Assembly: GCF_900112595.1 (NCBI RefSeq)
Contig: NZ_FOMI01000001.1
Coordinates: 124,001 to 188,000, forward strand
DNA length: 64,000 nt
Reading direction: 5' to 3'
Origin: Algibacter pectinivorans
GTDB lineage: Bacteria > Bacteroidota > Bacteroidia > Flavobacteriales > Flavobacteriaceae
Position numbers and translations under genes: made by a program. Positions 27,189-36,103 of this stretch are shown here, in pieces (position 1 is the stretch's first letter; each line of letters starts with the position of its first letter). The notes under the pieces are model-generated. The model did no database searches, was not told the origin of the DNA, and saw only the letters and a list, made by a program, of their open reading frames with translations.

Positions 27189-28582
27189 TTATTATTAAAT
27201 ATATAGTTAAAACCTAATTGTAAAGATACACTTTGTGCATCGTAAATATTTTGATATTGCAAAAAATTATCGGCTAACACATAAAAATTAGCACCTCCTA
27301 TATGAGCAGATACTCCTAAACCTATATTATTGAATGTATATGAATCTATAGTATACGTAGCCTTCATTCTTAAGCCTTTAAAAAGTCTTCGGTAATAATA
27401 TGCTGTTAATGCTAACTGAGGGCTTTTAGGTCGTTTTATAGCATACAACTGCGCGCCTACCCTGTTCATATAAGGTTGTTCGTCTGCCAAACAATTACAC
27501 AACTTTAACCTTTTTTTACCAAAGGCATAATTTAAGGAAGCATTAAATTTAATTGGTCTCCAAGTCGTGTACGCATCAGCATTCTCGTTGGTATCAAATA
27601 AATCTTCAAACTCGTCTTCAATGGCACTATAAAACTCATCGGCAGTATCTCCTTCATTTGTATCAAAAAAAATAGGATCTACACCTTCAAAAATCAACTC
27701 GCCTTTAACTTCGTAATTTTCCACTTCTTTGCTATGTCTTATAAAACCAACATCTTGCAAACTCGCATCGAAAGTCCATTGCTTATCAAAATTATAGGTA
27801 ACCCCCATGTCGAAACCAAGTCCTAAATTCCCTCCTAATAATGTTCGTGTTACAACATCCTTTGGTTCAAAAGCATTGTCTTCACCATTTAAGGCATATC
27901 CAGAGGTTCTTAACGCCGTATCTAAATTAAAAATATGCCGAAAAAAATTATTTTCTCCTTCTACCGTGGTAAAATAGCCTTCGTTTTTATTTGAGGTAGC
28001 GTTAATTAAGCTGGAATAAATTTTACCTCTTGCACCATAGGTGAACTTCTCATTTACTTTTTTATTGTAGCCTACATGCCACACGGCGATTACCTCAGCC
28101 ATGGCACTAACAGTGCTAACATCGAACCGTTGGCCAATATTATTTTGATTACCTTCTAAGGCTAAAACCGCAATGTCTTTAGGGAAATAGGTTAAAAAAT
28201 CGAATTCTTGATACACTCCAAAACTTAAGTATTGGTTTTTATTGTAACTAGGCCCAATGGCAAAACCACCAGAAACTATTTCTAGTTGTTGATTGGCGGT
28301 AAAAAAATCACCTGGTTTGGCATCATAAACAACCCGCCTAAATTTTGTGCTAAAATCTACACCATCGGCAGCAAATAAATCGTAAATGGTTGCTCCAGAC
28401 GAACCTCCATTGGCATGAAAATGCGATAAAAACGGAATTCCAAAATAGGCCCTATTAGTTACCCTTCCGCCAGGGTTAGTAAGAAGAGATTGTGGAATCT
28501 CTGAAAACCCATACAATAGTTGCTTATTTTGGCTAAAACACACAAAGCTTATAAGTATTAATAATAGACTAATTGCTTTCAT
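27185..28582 (-). CDS. Outer membrane beta-barrel protein, DUF5723-like
   Basis: A 465-aa protein with a signal peptide (MKAISLLLILISFVCFSQ). Many alternating hydrophobic strands end in aromatic residues (YLSFGVYQEFDF, ALTAYYYRRLF, LQLGFNYIF). The GFSEIPQSLLTNPGG start of the mature part matches the DUF5723 pattern common in Flavobacteriaceae. An acidic insertion lies near residues 310-335. The gene overlaps its downstream neighbour by 4 bases and follows the upstream lipoprotein gene after 2 bases. The substrate or role is unknown. Confidence 0.75.
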   Translation of the reverse strand: MKAISLLLILISFVCFSQNKQLLYGFSEIPQSLLTNPGGRVTNRAYFGIPFLSHFHANGGSSGATIYDLFAADGVDFSTKFRRVVYDAKPGDFFTANQQLEIVSGGFAIGPSYNKNQYLSFGVYQEFDFLTYFPKDIAVLALEGNQNNIGQRFDVSTVSAMAEVIAVWHVGYNKKVNEKFTYGARGKIYSSLINATSNKNEGYFTTVEGENNFFRHIFNLDTALRTSGYALNGEDNAFEPKDVVTRTLLGGNLGLGFDMGVTYNFDKQWTFDASLQDVGFIRHSKEVENYEVKGELIFEGVDPIFFDTNEGDTADEFYSAIEDEFEDLFDTNENADAYTTWRPIKFNASLNYAFGKKRLKLCNCLADEQPYMNRVGAQLYAIKRPKSPQLALTAYYYRRLFKGLRMKATYTIDSYTFNNIGLGVSAHIGGANFYVLADNFLQYQNIYDAQSVSLQLGFNYIFNNK

Positions 28583-28584
28583 AA

Positions 28585-29142
28585 TTAGTCGTTAATATTA
28601 AAATAAAAAACACTTTTAGACTTCATATTTATTTGACCAAGTGTATTTTCATTAATAGCTTCCCCTTCTTGCACAATTAAAGTAAAACTCAATTTATTTG
28701 CATTCATTAAGACCCTTAATCTATTACCTTCAAATACTTCTGTATATTTTGTATAAACTTGAGAAGCGTCCGGGGATGCCAAAGCCTCAAAAGAAAAAGT
28801 ATGTACGGTTTGATCTAAATCGTCTAGAAGGTCTACCTGCAACTCGAAACTCCTTTTAATCGAGTTTAAAACATCAAATACAAATTCTACTTTAACAATG
28901 TTATTTCTAGTAAAACTATTATTAAACAGATCTAATTCAATAAAGTCTGAAAACTCACTCGACTCATTAGCTCCAGCAAAAAAATTAGTTGCAGGGGCAT
29001 CAAAAAAAAGCAAGCTATTTTCAATAACTGGCGATAACTCTAAGTCTTCAGCTTGGTTTAAATCGATTTCTTCTGTGCACGACCAGAAACACATTGCTAA
29101 ACTAAGTACTAAACCATATATTTTATATATTCTTCCCTCCAT
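28585..29142 (-). CDS. Lipoprotein of unknown function
   Basis: A 185-aa protein with a lipobox (FWSC, Cys22). The acidic mature part (TEEIDLNQAEDLELSP) is followed by beta-rich sequence ending SVFYFNIND. I do not recognise the family. It is the first of three genes packed within 2 bases or overlapping, with the barrel and coiled-coil proteins downstream. That suggests the three form one envelope complex or pathway. Confidence 0.65.
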   Translation of the reverse strand: MEGRIYKIYGLVLSLAMCFWSCTEEIDLNQAEDLELSPVIENSLLFFDAPATNFFAGANESSEFSDFIELDLFNNSFTRNNIVKVEFVFDVLNSIKRSFELQVDLLDDLDQTVHTFSFEALASPDASQVYTKYTEVFEGNRLRVLMNANKLSFTLIVQEGEAINENTLGQINMKSKSVFYFNIND

Positions 29143-29173
29143 CTTTTTATAAAACGAACTAATACTTAATCTA

Positions 29174-29863
29174 TTATAGATATTTTTTTAATTGTATTAA
29201 ATTATCTATTTGCTTAATGTTATTATCTAGCTTCAAATTATTAACATCAAAAAACACAACATCCATCCCTATATTTTTTGCGCCCATAATATCGGCCTCA
29301 TAACTGTCGCCTATCATCACACTTTTACTAGCATTGGTATTTGCTAAATTTAATGCATAATCAAATATTTTAGGGTTAGGTTTTTTTACACCGGCAATTT
29401 CCGAATTGGTAATAGTTTTAAAATAATGATTTATTTTGGAATGGCTCATTTTTTTATATTGAACCTCATCGAAACCATTAGTTATAATATGTAACGTATA
29501 ATTTAAACTTAAATAATCTAGGATCTCGAAGGTGTTTTCAAATAAATGATTAAAGCTTGATAAATGCGTTATATAATCGTCTGATAATTTATTTATTAAT
29601 CCAGTATCAACCTTAAACCCAACAGCCTCAAAGGTGTCGTTTAACCTCCCGTAACGTAAAGTATCCTTTTGTATTTTCTCTTCTCTGTACAGTTTCCAAT
29701 AGTTTAAATTAATGGGTTCGTAATGTTCCAAAAAATCTTCAACCGCTATATTTACATTATTGATTTTAAAAATTTTATCGAATGTTAATGCCGAATTTTT
29801 GTCAAAATCCCAAAGTGTATGGTCCAAATCAAAAAACACATCTGTTATTCCTTTAAGCTTCAT
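29174..29863 (-). CDS. YjjG-type noncanonical pyrimidine nucleotidase (HAD family)
   Basis: HAD-superfamily phosphatase that by family knowledge removes phosphate from noncanonical nucleoside monophosphates. It is 229 aa. Motif I is FFDLDHTLWDFDKNS, motif II is HIITNGFDEVQ, and motif III/IV is the KPNPKIFDYAL...VMIGDSYEADIMGAKNIGM region. It overlaps the upstream deacetylase-like gene by 11 bases, so translation is probably coupled. YjjG is favoured over phosphoglycolate phosphatase by the DHTLWDF motif. Confidence 0.85.
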   Translation of the reverse strand: MKLKGITDVFFDLDHTLWDFDKNSALTFDKIFKINNVNIAVEDFLEHYEPINLNYWKLYREEKIQKDTLRYGRLNDTFEAVGFKVDTGLINKLSDDYITHLSSFNHLFENTFEILDYLSLNYTLHIITNGFDEVQYKKMSHSKINHYFKTITNSEIAGVKKPNPKIFDYALNLANTNASKSVMIGDSYEADIMGAKNIGMDVVFFDVNNLKLDNNIKQIDNLIQLKKYL

Positions 29864-31154
29864 TTGGTGAATCTAAAATTAAATTAAACAATTCTTTAAA
29901 CCCGTCCCACCGCTTATAATCGCTAAACGTATAATTATGAAAAATGGGTACAAATTGACCGTCTACTTGTTTTATTTGATAAATAAGCTCGTTTAAAACC
30001 TTCTTTTTATCTAATAAAGATTTTTGCTTTAGCAACGTAAAATCCATAAGTTGATAAGGTACAATTTTTAAAGGTGTTTGTACTTCGTAATCTAAATCGT
30101 AAAACAAAAATGGTGTACAAGAGCCGGCTCTAAACCCTAAATGATTTACATAACCCATGGTGTAATCTTCCTTAATTTCTAAAGCTATAAGATTTCTATA
30201 AGTTTCAGGTAAATTAAGTTTTGAAAAAGATTGTCTAGATGCTTTTAAATTTCTGTTTAAAATATCTTCCATTTTAAGTTTTTCTTTCTTTAAAAGGCTT
30301 TCATCATCTAGAGCGAAATATGAAATTTTTAGTCCTACATCGCAATAATCGCCAACGTGCTTAATAAGCGATATAAATTGTTTTTTGTTTGGGTTAATCC
30401 CTTTGTCGTAAGTAGAGTAATCGCCTAACAAGAAAAAGAAAAGAAAGGAAAACGAAGAGCTTTTTTGCCGGTTTATTAAGTACTTAAACGTATCAAAAGG
30501 ATCGTGCTTAAAACCCATAATTACAGCAAACCTAGTGTACAAGCTTTTAAGCCTTAACCTAGCTAAATCTTTAAGAGAGCCACCCAATGTTCTCATAATA
30601 CCCTTTAACTTGTACGTGTACGCCGAGGGCACATCTATAACGGGTTTTATTTGATAGCTCCTGCTTGGAAATTCGAAATCTGGAAATTGCTTTTTTAAAG
30701 CATCTCTAAATTTATAGGCCCAAATATCGACTACTGGTTGATGCAAAAAACCTTCTTGAAACGCTAAACTTTCGGTGGCTGTAAAACGTCCGTATTCATC
30801 TTTTACATGCGGTAAATACTCTTCGTATCTAGATAATAAATAAAAAGAAGCCGAAAACACATCAAAAGGAATACTGCTCTTTTCGCCTAAGTAGAAAAAA
30901 CATTTTGTATGCTCCCAGGTATGGATATGGATATCAATATCATTTAACCCTTGCTCGAATAAAATATCGTGACTTTTAATATAAAACTCGTTACCCAATT
31001 GCTGTTTCGTATACGACATTTTCAAGCTATCGTGGGCAATAAACGTTTCAATTTTAGTTGTAAAACTAACTTCAATACCTAAAACTCGCGTACAAATATG
31101 CTTAAAAACATATTTAAGTCGCGGCGATATTTTATGGGTATAAACTAATAACAT
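29853..31154 (-). CDS. Polysaccharide deacetylase family protein
   Basis: A 433-aa protein without a signal peptide. The N-terminal 110 residues look like the DUF7033-type domain that precedes such enzymes in Flavobacteriaceae. The rest has a NodB-barrel-like pattern, including VDIWAYKFRD, DVGLKISYF, FRAGSCTPFLFYDL and a late HNYTFSDYKRWDGFKEL. The usual metal-binding NodB triad is not obvious, so activity is uncertain. The 3' end overlaps the YjjG gene by 11 bases. Confidence 0.65.
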   Translation of the reverse strand: MLLVYTHKISPRLKYVFKHICTRVLGIEVSFTTKIETFIAHDSLKMSYTKQQLGNEFYIKSHDILFEQGLNDIDIHIHTWEHTKCFFYLGEKSSIPFDVFSASFYLLSRYEEYLPHVKDEYGRFTATESLAFQEGFLHQPVVDIWAYKFRDALKKQFPDFEFPSRSYQIKPVIDVPSAYTYKLKGIMRTLGGSLKDLARLRLKSLYTRFAVIMGFKHDPFDTFKYLINRQKSSSFSFLFFFLLGDYSTYDKGINPNKKQFISLIKHVGDYCDVGLKISYFALDDESLLKKEKLKMEDILNRNLKASRQSFSKLNLPETYRNLIALEIKEDYTMGYVNHLGFRAGSCTPFLFYDLDYEVQTPLKIVPYQLMDFTLLKQKSLLDKKKVLNELIYQIKQVDGQFVPIFHNYTFSDYKRWDGFKELFNLILDSPNEA

Positions 31155-31156
31155 AA

Positions 31157-31218
31157 TTTCAGTTTGCAGTATTCAGTGTTCAGTAAGCGGTCTGCTGTCA
31201 TCGGTCTTCTGTCTTTGT
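31157..31218. repeat. Degenerate CAGT-rich tandem repeat
   Basis: The gap between radC and the deacetylase-like gene holds short related units: TTCAGTTTGCAGTATTCAGT, GTTCAGT, then two copies of the form CGGTCTnCTGTC. A related string (ACTGTAGACTGTAAGCTGTA) follows rlmB at 23868-23887. These may be remnants of a low-complexity dispersed element. No coding potential is seen. Confidence 0.4.
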
Positions 31219-31917
31219 TCATAGCAGTGATTCATCGGCGAAACTAAAGTATGCTTTTTCTGTTATAATTAGGTGGTCTAGAACTTTAATATCTAAACTT
31301 TGTGCAGCTGTTTTTAACTTATTGGTAATTTGTTTATCGGCCTCACTAGGTTTTAGGCCGCCCGATGGATGGTTGTGTGCTAAAATTAAGCCTACCGCTC
31401 CTACCTCTAGCGCATTTTTTAACACCAAGCGCACATCTACTAAAGTGCCTGTTATACCGCCTTTACTAAGTTGGTTTTTACGAATTACTTTATTAGAATT
31501 GTTTAAATAGATTATCCAGAACTCTTCATGCTGAAGCTCGCCAATAACAGGTTGCATCAATTCAAAAACCGAAGAGCTGGATGTAATTTTCTTTTTTTCT
31601 AAGGCTTCTTCACCTCTACGACGGCGACCTAACTCTAAAGCAGCAATTATAGTTATGGCTTTGGCTTCACCTATTCCTTTAAATTCGGTAAGTTGTTTAA
31701 TAGATAGTTTTCCTAAGGCACTTAAATTATTATCGGTGCTTGCAAGGATGCGTTTACATAAATCGACAGCACTTTCTTGTCGGTTACCAGAACCAATCAA
31801 AATGGCTACAAGTTCGGCATCACTTAAAGCCGCCTTTCCTTTGTATAATAACTTTTCACGCGGCTGATCGTCCTGACTCCAGTTTTTTATAGAAAATGAC
31901 GATGGTTTTTCTTGCAT
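31219..31917 (-). CDS. radC: RadC family JAB/MPN-domain protein
   Basis: A 232-aa protein. The N-terminal part has a helix-hairpin-helix-like segment (LTEFKGIGEAKAITIIAALELG). The C-terminal MPN+ domain carries the metal-binding JAMM motif HNHPSGGLKPSEAD (His181, His183, Asp194) plus an upstream Glu. Historically called a DNA repair protein, but that role has been withdrawn for E. coli RadC. The true activity is unknown. It is probably a metallohydrolase. It is divergent from the broken paiB-like gene. Confidence 0.92.
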   Translation of the reverse strand: MQEKPSSFSIKNWSQDDQPREKLLYKGKAALSDAELVAILIGSGNRQESAVDLCKRILASTDNNLSALGKLSIKQLTEFKGIGEAKAITIIAALELGRRRRGEEALEKKKITSSSSVFELMQPVIGELQHEEFWIIYLNNSNKVIRKNQLSKGGITGTLVDVRLVLKNALEVGAVGLILAHNHPSGGLKPSEADKQITNKLKTAAQSLDIKVLDHLIITEKAYFSFADESLL

Positions 31918-32015
31918 TCGTTAAAGATAAATATTGTAAATTTCAGAAGCAATAGAATTATTAACAAAAATAATGAGATTCCTTTCTTTTAAGGCCTAAC
32001 AAAACAACAAAAGCA

Positions 32016-32615
32016 TTGAGCTATCCTCCTAAACATCATCAAGATAATACTATTACCCACCTTATTGAAGTGATTAAAACCTACCCCTTAGCCACCTTAA
32101 TTTCGGTTAAAGATAACGTGCCATATATTACACACTTGCCTTTAATTTACAATAAAAGCGGTAAACTTATTGGCCATATTGATAGTAACAACCCGCAAGC
32201 GGAACTTTTAAAAAACAATAACGACATTACTATTATTTTTTCTGGTCCGCAATGCTATATCTCGCCAAGTATTTATACCACCAAACAATTACCAACCTAG
32301 AATTACATTAAGGTACATTTAAAAGGCAAAGTAAAAGCTATTGAAAGCAAAGAGGCTTTAAAGCAGTCGTTAATTACAATGACCGAATTTCTTGAAGCAC
32401 CAGAGCATAAATACGTTTTAGAGCCCGATAATAAAAGCATGAATGCCTATCTTAATTATATTAAAATGTTTGAAATTTCTATTGATTCTTGGGAAGGTAA
32501 ATTTAAACTCTCGCAAGATAAAAAGCCTGAAGATATTGATAACGCTAAAGCGGAATTGGTAAGAGCTAATAAGGAAAGTGTTGAGGCTTTTTTGGCGAAG
32601 TGTTTTGAGGTTTGA
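32016..32615 (+). pseudogene. PaiB-like FMN-binding protein gene with one in-frame TAG
   Basis: The frame 32016-32615 (199 codons plus stop) is continuous except for TAG at 32298-32300 (codon 95). The N-terminal piece runs from SYPPKHH to TTKQLPT; the C-terminal piece starts NYIKVHLKGKVKAIE. In PaiB-type FMN-binding regulators this junction normally reads PTWNY..VH..G, so the TAG replaces a conserved Trp (TGG), a single-base change. The frame opens with TTG; no in-frame ATG lies before the upstream stop at 31974. The rest of the sequence is undamaged, so inactivation looks recent, or this is a sequencing error. Confidence 0.8.
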
Positions 32616-32710
32616 GAACTTGTTTTTGTAAAAATTTACAACTAAATTCGTTAAACATTTAATTGAGTTAGTAATTTAACCTTACCATACAAAACAAAAA
32701 GAAAGAAAAA

Positions 32711-33343
32711 ATGAAAATGCTATTTTATATCTTTTTAATAAGTTATTCAACAAATATATTTTCTCAAAACACCCTTTTCAATTTTTACAATGATGAAGGT
32801 GCTCAAATAACTAGAAAGGAATTTTATGAGAAAAGAGACCATTATGAAACCTATCCTATGTACTTTGAAAATGATTCAATAAAGTTTGGGGTTTTGTTCG
32901 ATAGAGAAAAATATGGGGTTTTAAAAGACTCTACTTTTCAATCTTTAAAAAATTACTTAAATACCTTTTACCCATCTAAGATTAATCCTAAGGATATAAT
33001 AGTTATTAATTTTCTTACCGGAATTCCAATAAATGAACTAAGTAAAAAAGACAAAAGTAGTTGGGATATTTTTCACAGGGACTATTTAAAAAAACTAAAT
33101 AAAATAACTGATATTTCTCATTTTTGGATTTCTTCATTGGAAAAAGAAAAGTTAAAATATTTCCATAGTGAAAAAGTGGACTGGAAGAAGGATGAGGATA
33201 ATTTTATAAAAAGGCTTTTTTTTCCTCATGAAACGACATATGGATATTATATTATTATAAACCCTAAAGGCAAATACTACTACAGTTTGGGAGAATATGG
33301 AAAAAACAATGTTTGGTCAAAAACTAGGCTCATGAAAAGTTAG
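32711..33343 (+). CDS. Secreted protein of unknown function
   Basis: A 210-aa protein with a signal peptide (LFYIFLISYSTNIFSQ). The mature part is rich in Lys, Phe and Tyr (NTLFNFYNDEGAQITRKEF, FFPHETTYGYYIIINPKGK). I do not recognise a family. It is preceded by a 95-base gap with nothing obvious, and it is convergent with mpl, 17 bases away. Its A+T content looks higher than that of its neighbours. Confidence 0.6.
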   Translation: MKMLFYIFLISYSTNIFSQNTLFNFYNDEGAQITRKEFYEKRDHYETYPMYFENDSIKFGVLFDREKYGVLKDSTFQSLKNYLNTFYPSKINPKDIIVINFLTGIPINELSKKDKSSWDIFHRDYLKKLNKITDISHFWISSLEKEKLKYFHSEKVDWKKDEDNFIKRLFFPHETTYGYYIIINPKGKYYYSLGEYGKNNVWSKTRLMKS

Positions 33344-33360
33344 TGAAACCCAAATAAGCT

Positions 33361-34716
33361 TTACCCAACCAACCCCTTAACAGCATCAAAATCCAATCCA
33401 CCATAATTACCAGAACTCATTAACAATAACGCCTTATTATCAAAGTTTTGTTTGAATAAAAAGTCTTTAAAATCGTCTGGATTGGTATAAATAATTAAAT
33501 CGTCGCGCTGAAATGCATTTGCTATTTGCTGGTGCGTTACCGCTTCGAGCTTTTTAATTTCTACGGCATGTGGCGAATAGAATACCACCGCAACATCTGC
33601 AGCATTAAGTGCGCCTTTATACTCTTTTAAAAACTCGGCATTTAAACTGCTATAAGTATGTAATTCTAAACAGGCCACAAGGGTGCGGTTATTATACTGT
33701 TCTTTTACTGCGTTTGTAGTAGCTTCTACCTTACTTGGTGAGTGCGCAAAATCTTTAAAGGCTACACTGGTTTTACTTTCTGCAATTTTTTCTAGACGTT
33801 TACTTGCGCCTTTAAATGTGGAAATGGCTTCGTAAAAATCGTCCTCGTCTATTCCCATGTGCTGGCAAATCCATTTGGCACCTGCAAGGTTGTTTAAATT
33901 GTGTTTACCAAAAACTTCTATTGGCAATTCGCCTTCGGGAGTTTCTAGAAGTGTTTGTCCGTTATTAACAGTATATTCGGGAGTTTGGTAGGCTATTTTT
34001 CTTATGGTGTTTTCGCTAGCTTCTACAACGCGTTTTACTTTTGGATCTTCTTCGTTGTAATTAATGCTTCCGCCGCTTACAATAGAATCTACAAAAATGC
34101 TAAACTGCTCTACGTAGTTTTGGTAAGTTGGAAATACATTAATATGATCCCAAGCAATACCGCTTAACAAGGCTATATTGGGTTTGTATAAATGAAATTT
34201 TGGTCGGCGGTCTATAGGCGAGCTTAAATACTCGTCGCCTTCTAGTACTATAAAATCGTTGTGTTCGGTAAGTTTTACCATAACATCGAAACCTTCTAAT
34301 TGCGCGCCAACCATATAATCGACTTCTTTATCATGATAATGCATAACATGCAAAATCATTGATGTTATGGTTGTTTTACCATGACTTCCGCCAATAACAA
34401 CACGGGTTTTATGTTTGGATTGCTCGTACAAAAACTCTGGGTAACTGTAAATTTTTAGTCCTAATTCTTGAGCTTTTAGCAACTCAGGATTATCGGCTTT
34501 TGCGTGCATACCTAAAACTATAGCGTCTAAATTGGCTGTTATTTTTTCTGGAAACCAACCAAATGTTTCGGGCAATAAGCCTTTGGCTTGTAACCTTGAT
34601 TTAGAAGGGTCGAATATAGTGTCGTCACTTCCGGTTACTTGATATCCTTTATTATGTAAAGCAAGTGCTAAATTATGCATTGCTGCTCCGCCAATGGCTA
34701 TAAAATGTACGTTCAT
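33361..34716 (-). CDS. mpl: UDP-N-acetylmuramate:L-alanyl-gamma-D-glutamyl-meso-diaminopimelate ligase
   Basis: Mur ligase family enzyme that reattaches the recycled tripeptide L-Ala-gamma-D-Glu-meso-DAP to UDP-MurNAc in peptidoglycan recycling. It is 451 aa. An N-terminal Rossmann-like domain (VHFIAIGGAAMHNLALAL) precedes the ATP loop GGSHGKTTIT (residues 109-118). Then come EGDEYLSSPIDRRPKF, AWDHINVFPTY and a C-terminal domain with FAHSPSKVEATT. Mpl is favoured over MurC by the GGAAMHNLA start and the DEYLSSPIDRRPKF segment. Confidence 0.88.
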   Translation of the reverse strand: MNVHFIAIGGAAMHNLALALHNKGYQVTGSDDTIFDPSKSRLQAKGLLPETFGWFPEKITANLDAIVLGMHAKADNPELLKAQELGLKIYSYPEFLYEQSKHKTRVVIGGSHGKTTITSMILHVMHYHDKEVDYMVGAQLEGFDVMVKLTEHNDFIVLEGDEYLSSPIDRRPKFHLYKPNIALLSGIAWDHINVFPTYQNYVEQFSIFVDSIVSGGSINYNEEDPKVKRVVEASENTIRKIAYQTPEYTVNNGQTLLETPEGELPIEVFGKHNLNNLAGAKWICQHMGIDEDDFYEAISTFKGASKRLEKIAESKTSVAFKDFAHSPSKVEATTNAVKEQYNNRTLVACLELHTYSSLNAEFLKEYKGALNAADVAVVFYSPHAVEIKKLEAVTHQQIANAFQRDDLIIYTNPDDFKDFLFKQNFDNKALLLMSSGNYGGLDFDAVKGLVG

Positions 34717-34847
34717 GAAACAAATATCAAACTAGAAAAATCAATTTCCAAATTATTTATGGATTAGTTGATTGGTGTTAAAAAATTGTACCGTAAACGT
34801 GTAAAAATGTAAAGATTTTTTATTGATAAACCTAAATTAGCAGGTAT

Positions 34848-34943
34848 GCCCGCGCTAGGGATTGCAGCGGATAGCCCACAGCCCGACAAAGGAGGGGCGA
34901 GGACTTGTAGCGAAAAGCCCGACCCTTGGGGTAGCGCCCAAAT
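34848..34943 (+). repeat. Dispersed intergenic repeat, copy B (most compact copy)
   Basis: The shortest and cleanest copy. GCGCTA (34852-34857) and TAGCGC (34932-34937) form a 6-bp closing stem. Two related half-units, ATTGCAGCGGATAGCCC (34861) and CTTGTAGCGAAAAGCCC (34904), are about 42 bases apart. GACAAAGGAGGGGCGAGG lies between them. The CGCCCAAAT end lies 1 base from the stop codon of the TPR gene, which is transcribed into it. Confidence 0.8.
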
Positions 34944-34944
34944 A

Positions 34945-35895
34945 TTACAAATTTAAAATTTTCTGTTTTTCGTCCTTAAAAGGTTTAATTTTTGGCAGTT
35001 GCGCTAGAGCCATATCGATGTGTTTTAAGGCCGTTTCTTTGTTGTTTTTATGCACGTTTATTTGTGCCAAACGGTAGTGCGCCCAAGCTTTTGGAACGCC
35101 ATCGGACTCTGAATAATTCTTGATATAGGTTTGTAAACATTGCTCGCCTTTTTGAAGCTCGATATTATACTCGGCAGCCACCTTACCTATTTGATAATGC
35201 AAGGCATTACGCTGGTGTTTTTGCTGCGCTTCCTCTATGGTTTTTATGGCTTTTTCGGGTTGTTTTTCCTTTTCGTAAAGCGTAGTTAACTTGTTAAAAC
35301 AGGTTAGCGAACCTCCTGTTTGAATGGCCATTTTATAATATTTTTCGGCTAAATCTGGTTCGTTATCATACTCGTAAACATAGCCTTTTGCCAAGTAACC
35401 ATCTACCTTCGATAGATTTTCTAGTTCTTGGGCATAGTGTAAGGATTTGCTCTTGCTGCCGCCAAAAATTCCGGGTAGCTGTATATACAGCTCGACTAAG
35501 GCCCAACGGGTTTCTATGTGGTTTTTATCTAATTCGGCCGCCGTGGTAAATGCGCTTTTTATATCGCCAATTAAACCAATGGCTTTTAGCTTATTCTGTA
35601 AGGCTTTCATACCTAAAACACCACCGTATTTGTAATGATAATTGGCTGTTTTGGGTTTAAGTTCTACCAGTTTTTTGTATTCGACTATGGCTTGATCCCA
35701 CTTTTTTTGATGGCCATAGGCATCGCCCAAAAGCTCTGTGGCTTTTAAATTACCAGGGTGGGTTTTAAGGTACGCTATAAGTTGATATTCTGCTTTTTCG
35801 AACTGCTTTTCCTGGATAAAACTGGAGATTTCTTCAAGTTTACCTTGAGAGAAACACACCATAGGAAGCACTAAAAGAAACAGAAATTTTCTCAT
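34945..35895 (-). CDS. Secreted tetratricopeptide repeat protein
   Basis: A 316-aa protein with a signal peptide (MRKFLFLLVLPMVCFSQ). At least six TPR-like helix pairs follow, for example LKATELLGDAYGHQKKWDQAI, AEKYYKMAIQTGGSL and AIKTIEEAQQKHQRN. TPR arrays act as protein-binding scaffolds, and this one is likely periplasmic. No catalytic domain is visible. It stands alone, 228 bases from mpl, with repeat copy B attached to its 3' end. Confidence 0.8.
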   Translation of the reverse strand: MRKFLFLLVLPMVCFSQGKLEEISSFIQEKQFEKAEYQLIAYLKTHPGNLKATELLGDAYGHQKKWDQAIVEYKKLVELKPKTANYHYKYGGVLGMKALQNKLKAIGLIGDIKSAFTTAAELDKNHIETRWALVELYIQLPGIFGGSKSKSLHYAQELENLSKVDGYLAKGYVYEYDNEPDLAEKYYKMAIQTGGSLTCFNKLTTLYEKEKQPEKAIKTIEEAQQKHQRNALHYQIGKVAAEYNIELQKGEQCLQTYIKNYSESDGVPKAWAHYRLAQINVHKNNKETALKHIDMALAQLPKIKPFKDEKQKILNL

Positions 35896-36103
35896 AATAA
35901 TTTTAATAGAAACACAAAAATAAGCTTTCTAGTTTTTGTATGCACAGGTTTATGATAATCTTAAACTTTTATTGGATTTGTAAAACGCACCATGACTGTT
36001 TTACCTACAAAATGATTAACTTCACTCACTCAACGTATCCAATAACTCATTTAGTATGTTTTGGAACGGAATTTGAATATATATTAGAGACAAATTTATA
36101 CAC

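Noticed and set aside
32298-32300. TAG codon as a deliberately recoded amino acid
   Set aside because: Every other gene in the window ends or reads normally with standard code, and no recoding element is visible. A nonsense mutation or read error is simpler.
33361-34716. MurC (UDP-MurNAc:L-Ala ligase) assignment
   Set aside because: The start GGAAMHNLALAL and the DEYLSSPIDRRPKF segment fit Mpl better, and no other cell-wall cluster genes are near.
34862-35077. Plus-strand reading frame of 71 codons inside and beyond repeat copy B
   Set aside because: It covers the repeat and then runs antisense through the TPR gene, with no start context and no protein-like composition. The repeat explains its first half.
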